A DNA stretch of 64,000 nucleotides, taken from NCBI GenBank assembly GCA_948543815.1, contig CAOVHW010000001.1, positions 86,382 to 150,381 of the forward strand, read 5' to 3'. The stretch comes from an uncultured Eubacteriales bacterium. GTDB taxonomy: Bacteria; Bacillota; Clostridia; Lachnospirales; CAMVHY01. Position numbers and translations under genes: made by a program. How positions within the stretch are numbered: the first letter of the stretch is position 1; every line of letters starts with the position of its first letter. The notes under the pieces were generated by a model that was not told the origin of the DNA, searched no databases, and was given only the letters and a program-made list of their open reading frames with translations. Shown one piece after another: positions 25,308-33,570 of the stretch.

Positions 25308-26984
25308 TCAAGAGTTAACGTCAACCAAAATTGGCAGAATCATTGGACGTCTTTTCGTCAATTGCCACAAATAATGGTTCAAAGTTTCACGTATCAAAGA
25401 TTTGACAACTGACCATTGATTGCTGATATTGCCGTTAAGATTGTCCAAAACTTTTGCCACAACACATCGTGCGCCACCGATTAAATCTTCAGATTCTTTA
25501 ACATAAACGAATCCGCGTGTAATTATATCTGGGCCTGCAACGAGCAAGCCACTTTCGCGATGAATGCCTAAGATTACAATCATCAAACCGTCTTCCGACA
25601 AAATTTTACGGTCGCGCAAAACAACACTGCCAACATCACCAATACCCAATCCATCGATTAAAGTTTGACCGGCCGGAACGGATTCAACTACTTGTGCGGA
25701 TTTTTTATCAATTTCGAGTACATCACCAATATTCATAACAAATACATTTTTTTTGTCCATACCCAACGAGATTGCTAAATCTTTGTGTTGTTTCAAATGT
25801 CGATATTCACCGTGAATCGGCATAAGATATTTTGGTTTAAGCAAAGCGTGTAAAAGTTTTATTTCTTCTTGTTTAGCGTGCCCAGAAACGTGGACTTCCA
25901 TTAATTTTTCATACACAACTTCGGCACCGAGTCGCAGTAATCCATCAATAACTTTTGACACAGTTTTTTCATTGCCGGGAATAGGCGATGCACTAATGAT
26001 AATTTTATCGCCGGGCAAAACTTCAATTTGTTTGTGCTCACAAAAAGCCATTCGTGACAAAGCCGCCATTGCTTCGCCTTGACTACCAGTTGTAATAATA
26101 ACAAGTCTTTCTGGCGGATAATTTTTAATTTGTGCCGGCTCAATTAAAATATTTGTTGGAACAGTCAAATAACCCAAATCAGTTGCCGTTGTAACTGAAT
26201 TAACCATACTTCGCCCAATAATAACAACTTTACGTTTATGTTTAAACGCCGAATTTATTATTTGCTGAATGCGATCGATGTTCGAAGAAAATGTCGCTAT
26301 CATTATACGTTGTTTTGACGATTCCTCAAAAATTCTTTCCAATATATCGCCAACGGTTTTTTCCGAGAGTGTATATCCTTTTGACTCAACATTTGTGCTT
26401 TCACATAAAAAAAGTAAAACGCCACGCTTACCAATTTCGGCAAACCGTTGTAAATCGATAGATTCGCCGCGAATTGGCGTATAGTCAACTTTAAAGTCGC
26501 CTGAATGCACAACAACTCCGACAGGCGTAGTAATTGCAACGGCAACCGAATCGGCAATACTGTGATTTATGCGAATAAATTCTACACTAAATGAACCGAA
26601 CTTAATAATTTGTCCGGCGGTAACACAAAAATTCATTTCAGGATTATAAACATTACTTTCACGCAACTTATTTTCCAATAATCCGAGCGTTAATTTTGTA
26701 CCGTAGATAGGAATATTCATATGGCGAAGTAAGTAATCGACGGCACCAATATGATCTTCATGACCATGAGTTAAAATAAGAGCACGAATTTTGTGTTTAT
26801 TTTCAACTAAATAGGTAAAATCGGGGATAACTAAATCGATACCGAGCATATCGTCTTCAGGGAAAGCGAGGCCGCAGTCAACAATAATAATATCATTGTC
26901 ATACTCAAAGACAGTGATATTTTTACCAATTTCATTTAATCCACCAAGCGGGATAACTTTAAGCTTGGGGTTTTTTACAGTCAA
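25308..26984 (-). CDS. rnjA: Ribonuclease J
   Basis: A 558-residue metallo-beta-lactamase/beta-CASP ribonuclease that acts as a 5'-3' exonuclease and endonuclease in mRNA decay and rRNA maturation. The metal site is H-G-H-E-D-H-I-G near residue 73, with H-S-G-D-F-K later. The beta-CASP region contains A-T-F-S-S-N and I-G-R-S-M, then H-V-S-G-H-A. The C-terminal dimerisation domain ends R-R-P-M-I-L-P. The start is TTG 26984, with GGAGGTG upstream. Whether it is the J1 or J2 type cannot be decided. Confidence 0.95.
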   Translation of the reverse strand: MTVKNPKLKVIPLGGLNEIGKNITVFEYDNDIIIVDCGLAFPEDDMLGIDLVIPDFTYLVENKHKIRALILTHGHEDHIGAVDYLLRHMNIPIYGTKLTLGLLENKLRESNVYNPEMNFCVTAGQIIKFGSFSVEFIRINHSIADSVAVAITTPVGVVVHSGDFKVDYTPIRGESIDLQRFAEIGKRGVLLFLCESTNVESKGYTLSEKTVGDILERIFEESSKQRIMIATFSSNIDRIQQIINSAFKHKRKVVIIGRSMVNSVTTATDLGYLTVPTNILIEPAQIKNYPPERLVIITTGSQGEAMAALSRMAFCEHKQIEVLPGDKIIISASPIPGNEKTVSKVIDGLLRLGAEVVYEKLMEVHVSGHAKQEEIKLLHALLKPKYLMPIHGEYRHLKQHKDLAISLGMDKKNVFVMNIGDVLEIDKKSAQVVESVPAGQTLIDGLGIGDVGSVVLRDRKILSEDGLMIVILGIHRESGLLVAGPDIITRGFVYVKESEDLIGGARCVVAKVLDNLNGNISNQWSVVKSLIRETLNHYLWQLTKRRPMILPILVDVNS

Positions 26985-27003
26985 TCAAAAAGCACCTCCG
27001 AGA

Positions 27004-27330
27004 TTATTCATCGTTTTCATCATCATTTTCATCATCGTCAATATTTTCATCATCAATATCATTAAAATTTTCTTCGAAGATATTAATAATATTATCGAGT
27101 AAGTTATCGTCATCAACGATATGGTAGTCGACATCGTCATTATCGGTAGAAGTTTCTTTAAGGACAACGACATTTTGTTCATCGGACTCAGGATCGAGGT
27201 CATCAGTAACGACTAAATATTTTTCATTATTGAAGTCGACATCACCTAATATGAAGAATTCCTCTTCATTTCCATCATCATCGAATAAAACAATAACATT
27301 ATCATTATAGAACTCATTTAAATCATCCAT
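27004..27330 (-). CDS. DUF1292 protein (YrzB family)
   Basis: 108 residues, strongly acidic. The N-terminal ~60 residues show the DUF1292 pattern (V-[IV]-L-F-D-D-D-G-N-E-E-E-F, then E-K-Y-L-V-V). The tail is an Asp/Glu/Asn low-complexity run. Function unknown. It follows ireB and ruvX in the conserved Firmicute order; AAGGAGG precedes the ATG. Confidence 0.88.
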   Translation of the reverse strand: MDDLNEFYNDNVIVLFDDDGNEEEFFILGDVDFNNEKYLVVTDDLDPESDEQNVVVLKETSTDNDDVDYHIVDDDNLLDNIINIFEENFNDIDDENIDDDENDDENDE

Positions 27331-27332
27331 AA

Positions 27333-27767
27333 TTATTCCTCCTTAAGATTTAGGTAATCGAGATAACCTTGCAAAATAAAGACAGCGGCCATTTTGTCAA
27401 CAATTTTTTTTTGTTTAAAAGAATTGATACCGGCATCGGACAAATTTTTATGTGCGGCGATAGAGCTAAAGCGTTCATCCCAAAGGATAATATTAATATT
27501 GGGGAAAGAATTTTGGACACGATTTTTAAACGCTAAAGTTTTTTTACATTGGGGGCCATAGGAGTTATCCAAATTTTTAGGGATACCGATAACGATTTTT
27601 TCGACGGCATATTCATTAATAATATGGGAGAGACGATTAGTTTCGAGAGCAAAATCCGATAGGGATTTTTTAAAGATAATATCGATAGCGTAGGCAATTA
27701 GTTGTAATTGGTCACTAACGGCCACACCGATAGTCATATCGCCGTAATCCAAACCGAGAATACGCAT
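27333..27767 (-). CDS. ruvX: Pre-16S rRNA nuclease / Holliday-junction resolvase-like YqgF
   Basis: 144 residues, RNase H fold, opening M-R-I-L-G-L-D-Y-G-D. I-V-I-G-I-P-K-N-L follows, and then the W-D-E-R-F-S-S motif that supplies catalytic acid residues. YqgF trims the 5' end of 16S rRNA precursors in E. coli. It overlaps ireB by one base. Confidence 0.95.
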   Translation of the reverse strand: MRILGLDYGDMTIGVAVSDQLQLIAYAIDIIFKKSLSDFALETNRLSHIINEYAVEKIVIGIPKNLDNSYGPQCKKTLAFKNRVQNSFPNINIILWDERFSSIAAHKNLSDAGINSFKQKKIVDKMAAVFILQGYLDYLNLKEE

Positions 27768-28033
27768 TAATTATTTCTCGCCAAGTAAAAGTTTACGATT
27801 TCCTCAAGGATTTCATCACGTTCAAATTTACTTATCAAATTACGGGCATTATTATGGGCAGTAATATAAGTTGGGTCACCGGAAAGGATATAGCCAACAA
27901 TTTGATTAGTAGGATTATAACCTTTATCTTTGAGAGCGGTAGAAACTTTATCGATACAGTTACTAATTTTATTATTGATAGATTTATCGATGGTGGAGAA
28001 TTTTTGGGTATTAGGAAATTTTTCACTTTGCAT
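27767..28033 (-). CDS. ireB: IreB-family regulatory phosphoprotein
   Basis: 88 residues matching the UPF0297/IreB family: A-L-x-x-K-G-Y-N-P-x-N-Q-I-V-G-Y-[IL]-L-S-G-D-P-x-Y-I-T followed by a helical R-N-L-I. The Enterococcus homologue is phosphorylated by the PASTA kinase IreK and modulates cephalosporin tolerance. Promoter-like TTGCAG, 18 bp, TATAAT lies upstream (-10 at 28081-28086 on the minus strand). It is first in the ireB-ruvX-DUF1292 operon. Confidence 0.93.
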   Translation of the reverse strand: MQSEKFPNTQKFSTIDKSINNKISNCIDKVSTALKDKGYNPTNQIVGYILSGDPTYITAHNNARNLISKFERDEILEEIVNFYLARNN

Positions 28034-28123
28034 AAAAAATCACTCCCGATGCAATATGAATTTCGATATTTATCTTAACAATTATACTATATCTTATGCA
28101 ATAGCTGCAATAATAATCAGAAA

Positions 28124-28768
28124 TTAATTTGCAGAATTATTATCATTTGAGTTATTAAAATTGAGGTTAGAAAAATTAGCAGAGTTATTATCGGAGTTAT
28201 TGAAATTGAGATTAGAAAAATTATTATCAGTAGGATTTAAGTTAAGATTTGAGAAATTAGAATTATTTTCGGTAGGATTATTGAAGTTAAGTTTTGAGAA
28301 GTTATTATCTGATTGATTATTAAAGTTGAGTTTAGAATAATTATTTGTTTCGGAAGTATCGTTTGCATCATCATTAAGTGAGTCAGGAAATTTAAGTGAA
28401 CTAATTTTTTCACCGATATTATTTATTTTGGAAAATATTTTAAGGACATCATTACCATCGAAATTGGGGAGATATTTTTTAACTAATTCATTATAATCAT
28501 TTTCAAAATTTTTAATGATATTTTCCTGATTAGCTAAAAGATTTTTCATTTGTTTCAATTTAGATTCAGTATCAGCAAGAATTTTTTCAGATTTAATATG
28601 AGCCTCATGAATAATATTATCGGCAGCAATTTGTGCACTAACAATTGCATTATTAATCACATTATCTTTTTGCTGGTAACTTTCTATTTTTTTTTGCAAT
28701 AAAGATATATGTGCTTCAACAGTGTGAGGGTCATAACCTTTTTTTACAATAGGGAAATCATTAAACAT
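28124..28768 (-). CDS. DivIVA-like protein with Asn-rich repeat tail
   Basis: 214 residues. The N-terminus F-P-I-V-K-K-G-Y-D-P-H-T-V-E-A-H matches the DivIVA membrane-binding start, and a coiled coil follows to about residue 100. The last ~75 residues repeat a unit of roughly 14-17 residues built around F-S-[NK]-L-N-F-N-N with Asn/Asp/Ser spacers. That tail is not part of DivIVA as I know it. DivIVA proteins mark negatively curved poles and septa and recruit division or sporulation partners. AAAGGAG precedes the ATG. Confidence 0.75.
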   Translation of the reverse strand: MFNDFPIVKKGYDPHTVEAHISLLQKKIESYQQKDNVINNAIVSAQIAADNIIHEAHIKSEKILADTESKLKQMKNLLANQENIIKNFENDYNELVKKYLPNFDGNDVLKIFSKINNIGEKISSLKFPDSLNDDANDTSETNNYSKLNFNNQSDNNFSKLNFNNPTENNSNFSNLNLNPTDNNFSNLNFNNSDNNSANFSNLNFNNSNDNNSAN

Positions 28769-28876
28769 TAAAAATCACACTCCTTTTTTTCATAAGAATA
28801 ATTATACAATAAAAAGAAAATAAGTACAAAAAAAATTCGTAACAAAATTTTTTGACATTAATTTTTAATTTCTTAC

Positions 28877-28905
28877 TTGACAAATTCTTTTTTTACATGT
28901 ATAAA
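28877..28905 (+). promoter_or_regulatory. Promoter of the HU gene
   Basis: TTGACA, 17 bp, TATAAA, ~43 bp upstream of the HU ATG. A second TTGACA lies 26 bp further up. Confidence 0.8.
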
Positions 28906-28947
28906 TTGGGATGTAGCTATTTTTTTTTATTAAAGGAGGATTTATTT

Positions 28948-29241
28948 ATGAATAAAATGGAATTTGTAAGTGCACTTGCTGCGAAAGCTGAGTGCTCAAA
29001 GAAAGATGCTGAAAGATTTTTAAATGCATTTATCGATTGCGTTACGGAAACTCTTCAAAAAAATGAGAAGATTCAACTCGTTGGGTTCGGAACTTTTGAA
29101 GTAGTAGATCGTGCGCAAAGAGTTTGCCGTAATCCACAAAGTGGTGGAACAATGACAATACCAGCAACGCGAGTTCCAAGATTTAAAGTTGGTAAGAATT
29201 TAAAAGAAGCAGTTGCGAAAAATACGAAGAAAAAAAAATAA
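28948..29241 (+). CDS. hup: HU-family nucleoid protein
   Basis: 97 residues from ATG 28948, with AAAGGAGG upstream; the open frame runs 32 codons further back through the promoter and is ignored. It contains G-F-G-T-F-E, a beta-arm segment R-N-P-Q-S-G-G-T-M-T-I-P-A and P-x-F-K-V-G-K-N-L-K. It bends and compacts DNA non-specifically. It has its own strong promoter and terminator. Confidence 0.96.
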   Translation: MNKMEFVSALAAKAECSKKDAERFLNAFIDCVTETLQKNEKIQLVGFGTFEVVDRAQRVCRNPQSGGTMTIPATRVPRFKVGKNLKEAVAKNTKKKK

Positions 29242-29251
29242 ATTATTAACG

Positions 29252-29289
29252 CCGTAATCAATTTTTTAAAATTGAATTACGGTTTTTTT
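29252..29289 (+). terminator. Terminator after HU
   Basis: CCGTAAT-CAATTTT/AAAATTG-AATTACGG stem and T run. It overlaps the upstream extension of the rqcP frame, which is why rqcP is started at TTG 29305. Confidence 0.8.
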
Positions 29290-29304
29290 ATAGGAGTGAA
29301 TGAT

Positions 29305-29529
29305 TTGCGCTTAGATAAATTTCTTAAAATTTCACGTATCATTAAACGCCGTACACTTGCTAATGAAGCATGTGATAGCGGGAAAATTATTGTCAATGGA
29401 AAAGTTGCCAAAGCTAGTTTAAATTTAAATATTGGTGACATAATTGAAATTAAGTTTAAGAATTTAAAAGTAAAAGTTTTATCGCCGGATGTTGGTGAAT
29501 ATCAAATAGTTGAAGGAGAATCAGTTTAA
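29305..29529 (+). CDS. rqcP: S4-domain RNA-binding protein, RqcP/YabO family
   Basis: 74 residues. It opens M-R-L-D-K-F-L-K-I-S-R-I-I-K-R-R and has the S4 signature G-K-I-I-V-N-G-K-V-A-K. RqcP assists alanine-tail synthesis by RqcH on stalled 50S subunits. The start is TTG 29305, with AGGAGTG five bases upstream. Its stop overlaps the folD start (TAATG). Confidence 0.88.
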   Translation: MRLDKFLKISRIIKRRTLANEACDSGKIIVNGKVAKASLNLNIGDIIEIKFKNLKVKVLSPDVGEYQIVEGESV

Positions 29530-30353
29530 TGATTTTAAATGGGAAAGAAGTTGCCGCAATTATTAAAGATAATGTCAAAGAAAAAGTAAATTTGCATTTA
29601 ACGCTTGCAGTTATTTTGGTTGGCGATGATAATGCGTCAAAAATTTATGTGCGTAATAAAAAAATTGCGTGCGATTATGTTGGCATAAAATCTTTAGTTT
29701 ATGAATTACCGACGAGTATAACACAAAATGATTTGCTGGAGCTTGTCCACGAATTAAATTTACGGCCGGATGTTACGGGAATTCTCGTTCAACTTCCACT
29801 GCCAAAACATATTGACGAAGCTGTCATTATGGAAAATATAAATCCGTTAAAAGATGTTGACGGATTTAATCCACAAAATGTTGGAGCGTTGACATTAGGC
29901 GCACCAAAATTTATTCCGTGTACGCCACTTGGAATTATGAATTTGTTGGCACATTATAAAATTCCAATTGACGGCAAAAATTGTACGATAATCGGCCGAA
30001 GTAATGACGTTGGCAAACCGATGGCATTGTTAATGTTGGCGGCAAATGCAACTGTAACAGTTTGCCATTCACATACAAAAAACTTGACAGACATAACAAA
30101 AACAGCCGACATTTTAATATCGGCTGTTGGTAAAGCAAAATTTATAAATGCAGATATGATAAAAAGCGGCGCAACTTTGATTGACGTCGGAATAAACCGT
30201 GAGTCAGGAAAATTGTGCGGCGATATCGATTTTGATTCGTGCGTTGAAAAAGCAGCGAATATTACGCCGGTTCCGGGCGGTGTTGGCCCAATGACAATTG
30301 CAACTTTAATGCAAAATTGTGTATTAGCGGGCGAGTTACAGCGCGCGCAGTAA
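29529..30353 (+). CDS. folD: Methylenetetrahydrofolate dehydrogenase/cyclohydrolase
   Basis: A 274-residue bifunctional enzyme interconverting methylene-, methenyl- and formyl-THF with NADP. Visible motifs are S-K-I-Y-V-R-N-K-K (catalytic Lys in Y-x-x-x-K), G-I-L-V-Q-L-P-L-P, I-G-R-S-N-D-V-G-K-P and P-V-P-G-G-V-G-P-M-T. It overlaps rqcP by one base and converges with the SLH gene two bases away, with no terminator hairpin between them. Confidence 0.96.
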   Translation: MILNGKEVAAIIKDNVKEKVNLHLTLAVILVGDDNASKIYVRNKKIACDYVGIKSLVYELPTSITQNDLLELVHELNLRPDVTGILVQLPLPKHIDEAVIMENINPLKDVDGFNPQNVGALTLGAPKFIPCTPLGIMNLLAHYKIPIDGKNCTIIGRSNDVGKPMALLMLAANATVTVCHSHTKNLTDITKTADILISAVGKAKFINADMIKSGATLIDVGINRESGKLCGDIDFDSCVEKAANITPVPGGVGPMTIATLMQNCVLAGELQRAQ

Positions 30354-30354
30354 A

Positions 30355-32199
30355 TTATTTTTTATAAACAACGTTAATGGATTTTGCGTAGCCATTATCA
30401 TCCATGACGACATAAATTTTATCACCACGCCAGATTTCAGCAATGGTAGCTTCATGACCATTGACATTTTTAAATCTGGTATTTTTATTGCATTGAATTT
30501 CGAATTCGTTGCCATTATCTGTTTTGATTTTTAAAGTTGTATTGTCAAAGATTCGCATAACTTCACCGAAATAATTTACTTCGGCTTTGTCAAGAATAGC
30601 GATTGAATCGACTTCATTGCTATCAAGATTTACTCTAACGCGAGAATTTACGCGTAAAGAATACACGTCAATTTTTCCGGGCGAAATATTATATGCACTG
30701 ACGAAGTTAGAGTTATCTCTAATTTTTATGATAGCGCAAGAATCTTTGAGGATAATTACTTCTTCGAGTAAGCCTTCTTTGTTAGAAAATTTTCCTTCAG
30801 CGTAAACGTCAAGTAAATTGTTATATTCGGCGGAAGCGGAAATTTTATCGCCAATTTTCAAATCACTCCAAGAAACTTGACCATTATTTTTGCGAGTTAT
30901 GAACGTGTCGCTTGTAACTTTCAATTCGTATTCCATATCATCGTTGTCTTTGATGACGAGGCATGCGTTTGCATTGTCATATTTTTTACCGGTCAATACG
31001 CCGTCAATTTTACGATTTTTATCTACAACGCAAATTGAATATGCGAGTGAATCAGCAAATTTAATTTGAACAATTTCGCCGGGAACGATGCTGTTCAAAT
31101 TAATTGGCGCATTGTTTTTGCTTACTTTGCAGTTATCAGCCAAGATATATTTACGTGTTTCAGTTATTATGCCGCCAGTCGGGTTTAATATCTGCATTTT
31201 TATATCAATTGAATTTGACGTAGCGGAATCCATAACGGCAATTAAAGTTTTAAGATTTTTGTCATTATCGGGATTGGAGTTATAGCTTTGAGCGTTAATC
31301 GAAACAATTATTGAGTTGTTAAGTTGGATTTTGGCTGTCATATTTTCTTTGATAGCGTCTAAAGTTTTTGATACACCGTCAACAATTATTTGTGCATCAG
31401 AAGAAACTTTGTAAATATTTTTTTGTCCGTTGTCAGAAATAATTTGTAAAGCACTGATTCCGGAATAAATTTTGTCAACAGTTCCGTTTAAAAAATCATT
31501 TGATTCATTGTTGCCAGCAAATTTTAAAGTTTTGCTAAGCATAACGGACATAGTTGTTTTAGTGACGGCGGATTTAGGATTGAATTTATTATTTTCGTCA
31601 CCAGTTAAAATTTTATTTTCATAAAGATAATAAACGTATGGTTTGTATTCAGCGGCGATGAATGCGTCATCCAAGAAAAGTTTTTCGGTTGAAATGCTCG
31701 GTGTTGCGCCAATTATTTTTACAAGATAAACGGCAGCTTCTTCTTTGGAAAGTGCGCGTAATTTTTCAACGTCGCCACTTTTGACAATAAATTTTTCCAA
31801 ATCATCTGGCGTGAAAATATTTTTTTGCAATAAAAATGCGATTTCACGGTCAGAAATTGATTGCCATTTTGAATAATTTTGTGCTTGCTGTGCGAGCAAA
31901 TCTTTGTAATTATTGTAGGCAGTGTCATAAAAATTTTTTTCATTGTCAGTTAAATCTGTATATTTGTAGCCGGCAGTTTTAGCCAAAATTTTTGCGGCGT
32001 CAAATTTGTTTATATTATCGTTTGGGTAAAAGAAACCTGTTGCGTCAGCAGTAATTAATCCGCGTTGAGCGACGTCATTAATAAATGGATAGCCCCAGAA
32101 ATCAGTGTCGACGTCTTTAAAATTCATAGCTAAAACAGGAATTGCGGATAAGTAAAAAGTTAAAGACAATGCAGCAATTTTTTGCAACTTTTTTTTCAT
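30355..32199 (-). CDS. Secreted S-layer homology (SLH) domain protein
   Basis: 614 residues. A signal peptide (residues 1-24, ending V-L-A) is followed by SLH repeats over about 26-225 (F-K-D-V-D-T-D-F-W-G-Y-P-F-I-N-D; F-Y-P-N-D-N-I; D-E-N-N-K-F-N-P-K-S-A-V-T-K). SLH domains bind pyruvylated secondary cell-wall polymer. The rest is beta-rich with repeated D-K-I-Y/I-V-D-G-like segments and no known catalytic motif. AGGAGG upstream of the ATG lies inside the last codons of miaB, so translation is coupled to it. Confidence 0.85.
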   Translation of the reverse strand: MKKKLQKIAALSLTFYLSAIPVLAMNFKDVDTDFWGYPFINDVAQRGLITADATGFFYPNDNINKFDAAKILAKTAGYKYTDLTDNEKNFYDTAYNNYKDLLAQQAQNYSKWQSISDREIAFLLQKNIFTPDDLEKFIVKSGDVEKLRALSKEEAAVYLVKIIGATPSISTEKLFLDDAFIAAEYKPYVYYLYENKILTGDENNKFNPKSAVTKTTMSVMLSKTLKFAGNNESNDFLNGTVDKIYSGISALQIISDNGQKNIYKVSSDAQIIVDGVSKTLDAIKENMTAKIQLNNSIIVSINAQSYNSNPDNDKNLKTLIAVMDSATSNSIDIKMQILNPTGGIITETRKYILADNCKVSKNNAPINLNSIVPGEIVQIKFADSLAYSICVVDKNRKIDGVLTGKKYDNANACLVIKDNDDMEYELKVTSDTFITRKNNGQVSWSDLKIGDKISASAEYNNLLDVYAEGKFSNKEGLLEEVIILKDSCAIIKIRDNSNFVSAYNISPGKIDVYSLRVNSRVRVNLDSNEVDSIAILDKAEVNYFGEVMRIFDNTTLKIKTDNGNEFEIQCNKNTRFKNVNGHEATIAEIWRGDKIYVVMDDNGYAKSINVVYKK

Positions 32200-32202
32200 T
32201 AT

Positions 32203-33555
32203 TTAGCCTCCTAATTTTTCGCCAATTAAATAGAATGGCTTGCAATCGTTAATTTTAACATCAACGAATTTGCCAATCAAATTTTTTTCGCCGTAAAAAT
32301 GTACCAAAACATTTTTGTCATTTCGGCCCGTAAGTTTGCCGTTATCACATTCTTCTACTAAAATTTTTTGTGTTTGCCCAAAATATTTTTTATTTTTTTC
32401 AGCGATTATTGAATTTAAAATTTCGAGCAAGTTTGCAAATCGCGTTTTGATAATTTCAGCAGGAATTTGATTCGACATACGTGCAGCAGGCGTTCCTTCA
32501 CGTTTTGAGTAAATAAAAGTGAATGCGCTGTCAAATTCAACTTGCTTTACCAAATCAATTGTGTCGGAAAAATCATCTTCACTTTCATCGGGAAAGCCAA
32601 CGATTATATCGGTAGTCAAAGAAATGTCAGGGATATTTGCTCGAAGTTTCTCAATCAATTCAAAATATTTTTCGCGTGTATATTTACGATTCATGAGTTT
32701 TAAAATGCGATTGCTTCCGGATTGCACAGGCAAATGTAAATGATGGCAGACCTTTTCGCAATCACGCATAGCAAAAATCAAATCGTCTGACAAATCTTTT
32801 GGATGTGAAGTCATGAAGCGAATTCGTTCAAGATTTTTGATTTCATTGATTTTTCGTAGTAGCGATGGGAAATTATCGCCACAATCTAAGCCATATGAAT
32901 TGACATTTTGTCCGAGCAGCATAATTTCTTTTACACCATCATCAACCAAAAATTTTATTTCGTCAAGAATATCTTGTGACTTTCGACTGCGCTCACGCCC
33001 GCGTACATACGGCACAATGCAATATGAACAAAAATTATTGCAACCGTAGATGACATTCACACTGGCTTTGAAAAAATATTTACGTTGTGGCGAAAAAATT
33101 TCTTGATAATCTTTGGGCTCATTCCAAATATCAATGATTTGTGAGTTTGTAATCATATTGTTGAAAAGTAATTGTGGAAATTTGTGAAAATTGAACGTGC
33201 CGAAAACGACGTCAACAAATTTATACGAGCGGCGAATTTTTTCGATAATATGATTTTGCTGCATCATACAGCCACACAAAATTATTTTTAGGTCAGGATT
33301 ATTTTCCTTTTTATTTTTAAAATAGCCGAGATTGCCGAACAATTTATCTTCAGGATTTTCGCGTACGCAACACGTATTAAACAAAACTAAATCAGCGTCA
33401 TTGGATTCAGTTATTTCATATCCCATTGCGATAAGCATTGCGCATAATTTTTCGGAATCGTGCGCATTCATTTGACAACCAAAAGTATTTATCCGCGCCT
33501 TTTTATTTTTACCGGCATTCATCTTATAAACTTGTTCAATATAATAATCGTTCAT
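32203..33555 (-). CDS. miaB: tRNA-2-methylthio-N6-dimethylallyladenosine synthase
   Basis: 450 residues from ATG 33555, with GGAGAAAA just upstream; an in-frame ATG four codons earlier contains that site. Cluster-binding cysteines of the UPF0004 domain lie in T-F-G-C-Q-M-N, N-T-C-C-V-R-E and G-C-M-M-Q-Q. The radical-SAM triad is C-N-N-F-C-S-Y-C, followed by P-Y-V-R-G-R-E-R-S. A TRAM domain ends the protein. It modifies the i6A37 made by MiaA (gene at 8.4 kb). Confidence 0.95.
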   Translation of the reverse strand: MNDYYIEQVYKMNAGKNKKARINTFGCQMNAHDSEKLCAMLIAMGYEITESNDADLVLFNTCCVRENPEDKLFGNLGYFKNKKENNPDLKIILCGCMMQQNHIIEKIRRSYKFVDVVFGTFNFHKFPQLLFNNMITNSQIIDIWNEPKDYQEIFSPQRKYFFKASVNVIYGCNNFCSYCIVPYVRGRERSRKSQDILDEIKFLVDDGVKEIMLLGQNVNSYGLDCGDNFPSLLRKINEIKNLERIRFMTSHPKDLSDDLIFAMRDCEKVCHHLHLPVQSGSNRILKLMNRKYTREKYFELIEKLRANIPDISLTTDIIVGFPDESEDDFSDTIDLVKQVEFDSAFTFIYSKREGTPAARMSNQIPAEIIKTRFANLLEILNSIIAEKNKKYFGQTQKILVEECDNGKLTGRNDKNVLVHFYGEKNLIGKFVDVKINDCKPFYLIGEKLGG

Positions 33556-33570
33556 AATTTTCTCCATGAA

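Noticed and set aside
28852..28947. N-terminal extension of HU
   Set aside because: It runs through the promoter -35/-10 boxes and the ribosome site; ATG 28948 has AAAGGAGG.
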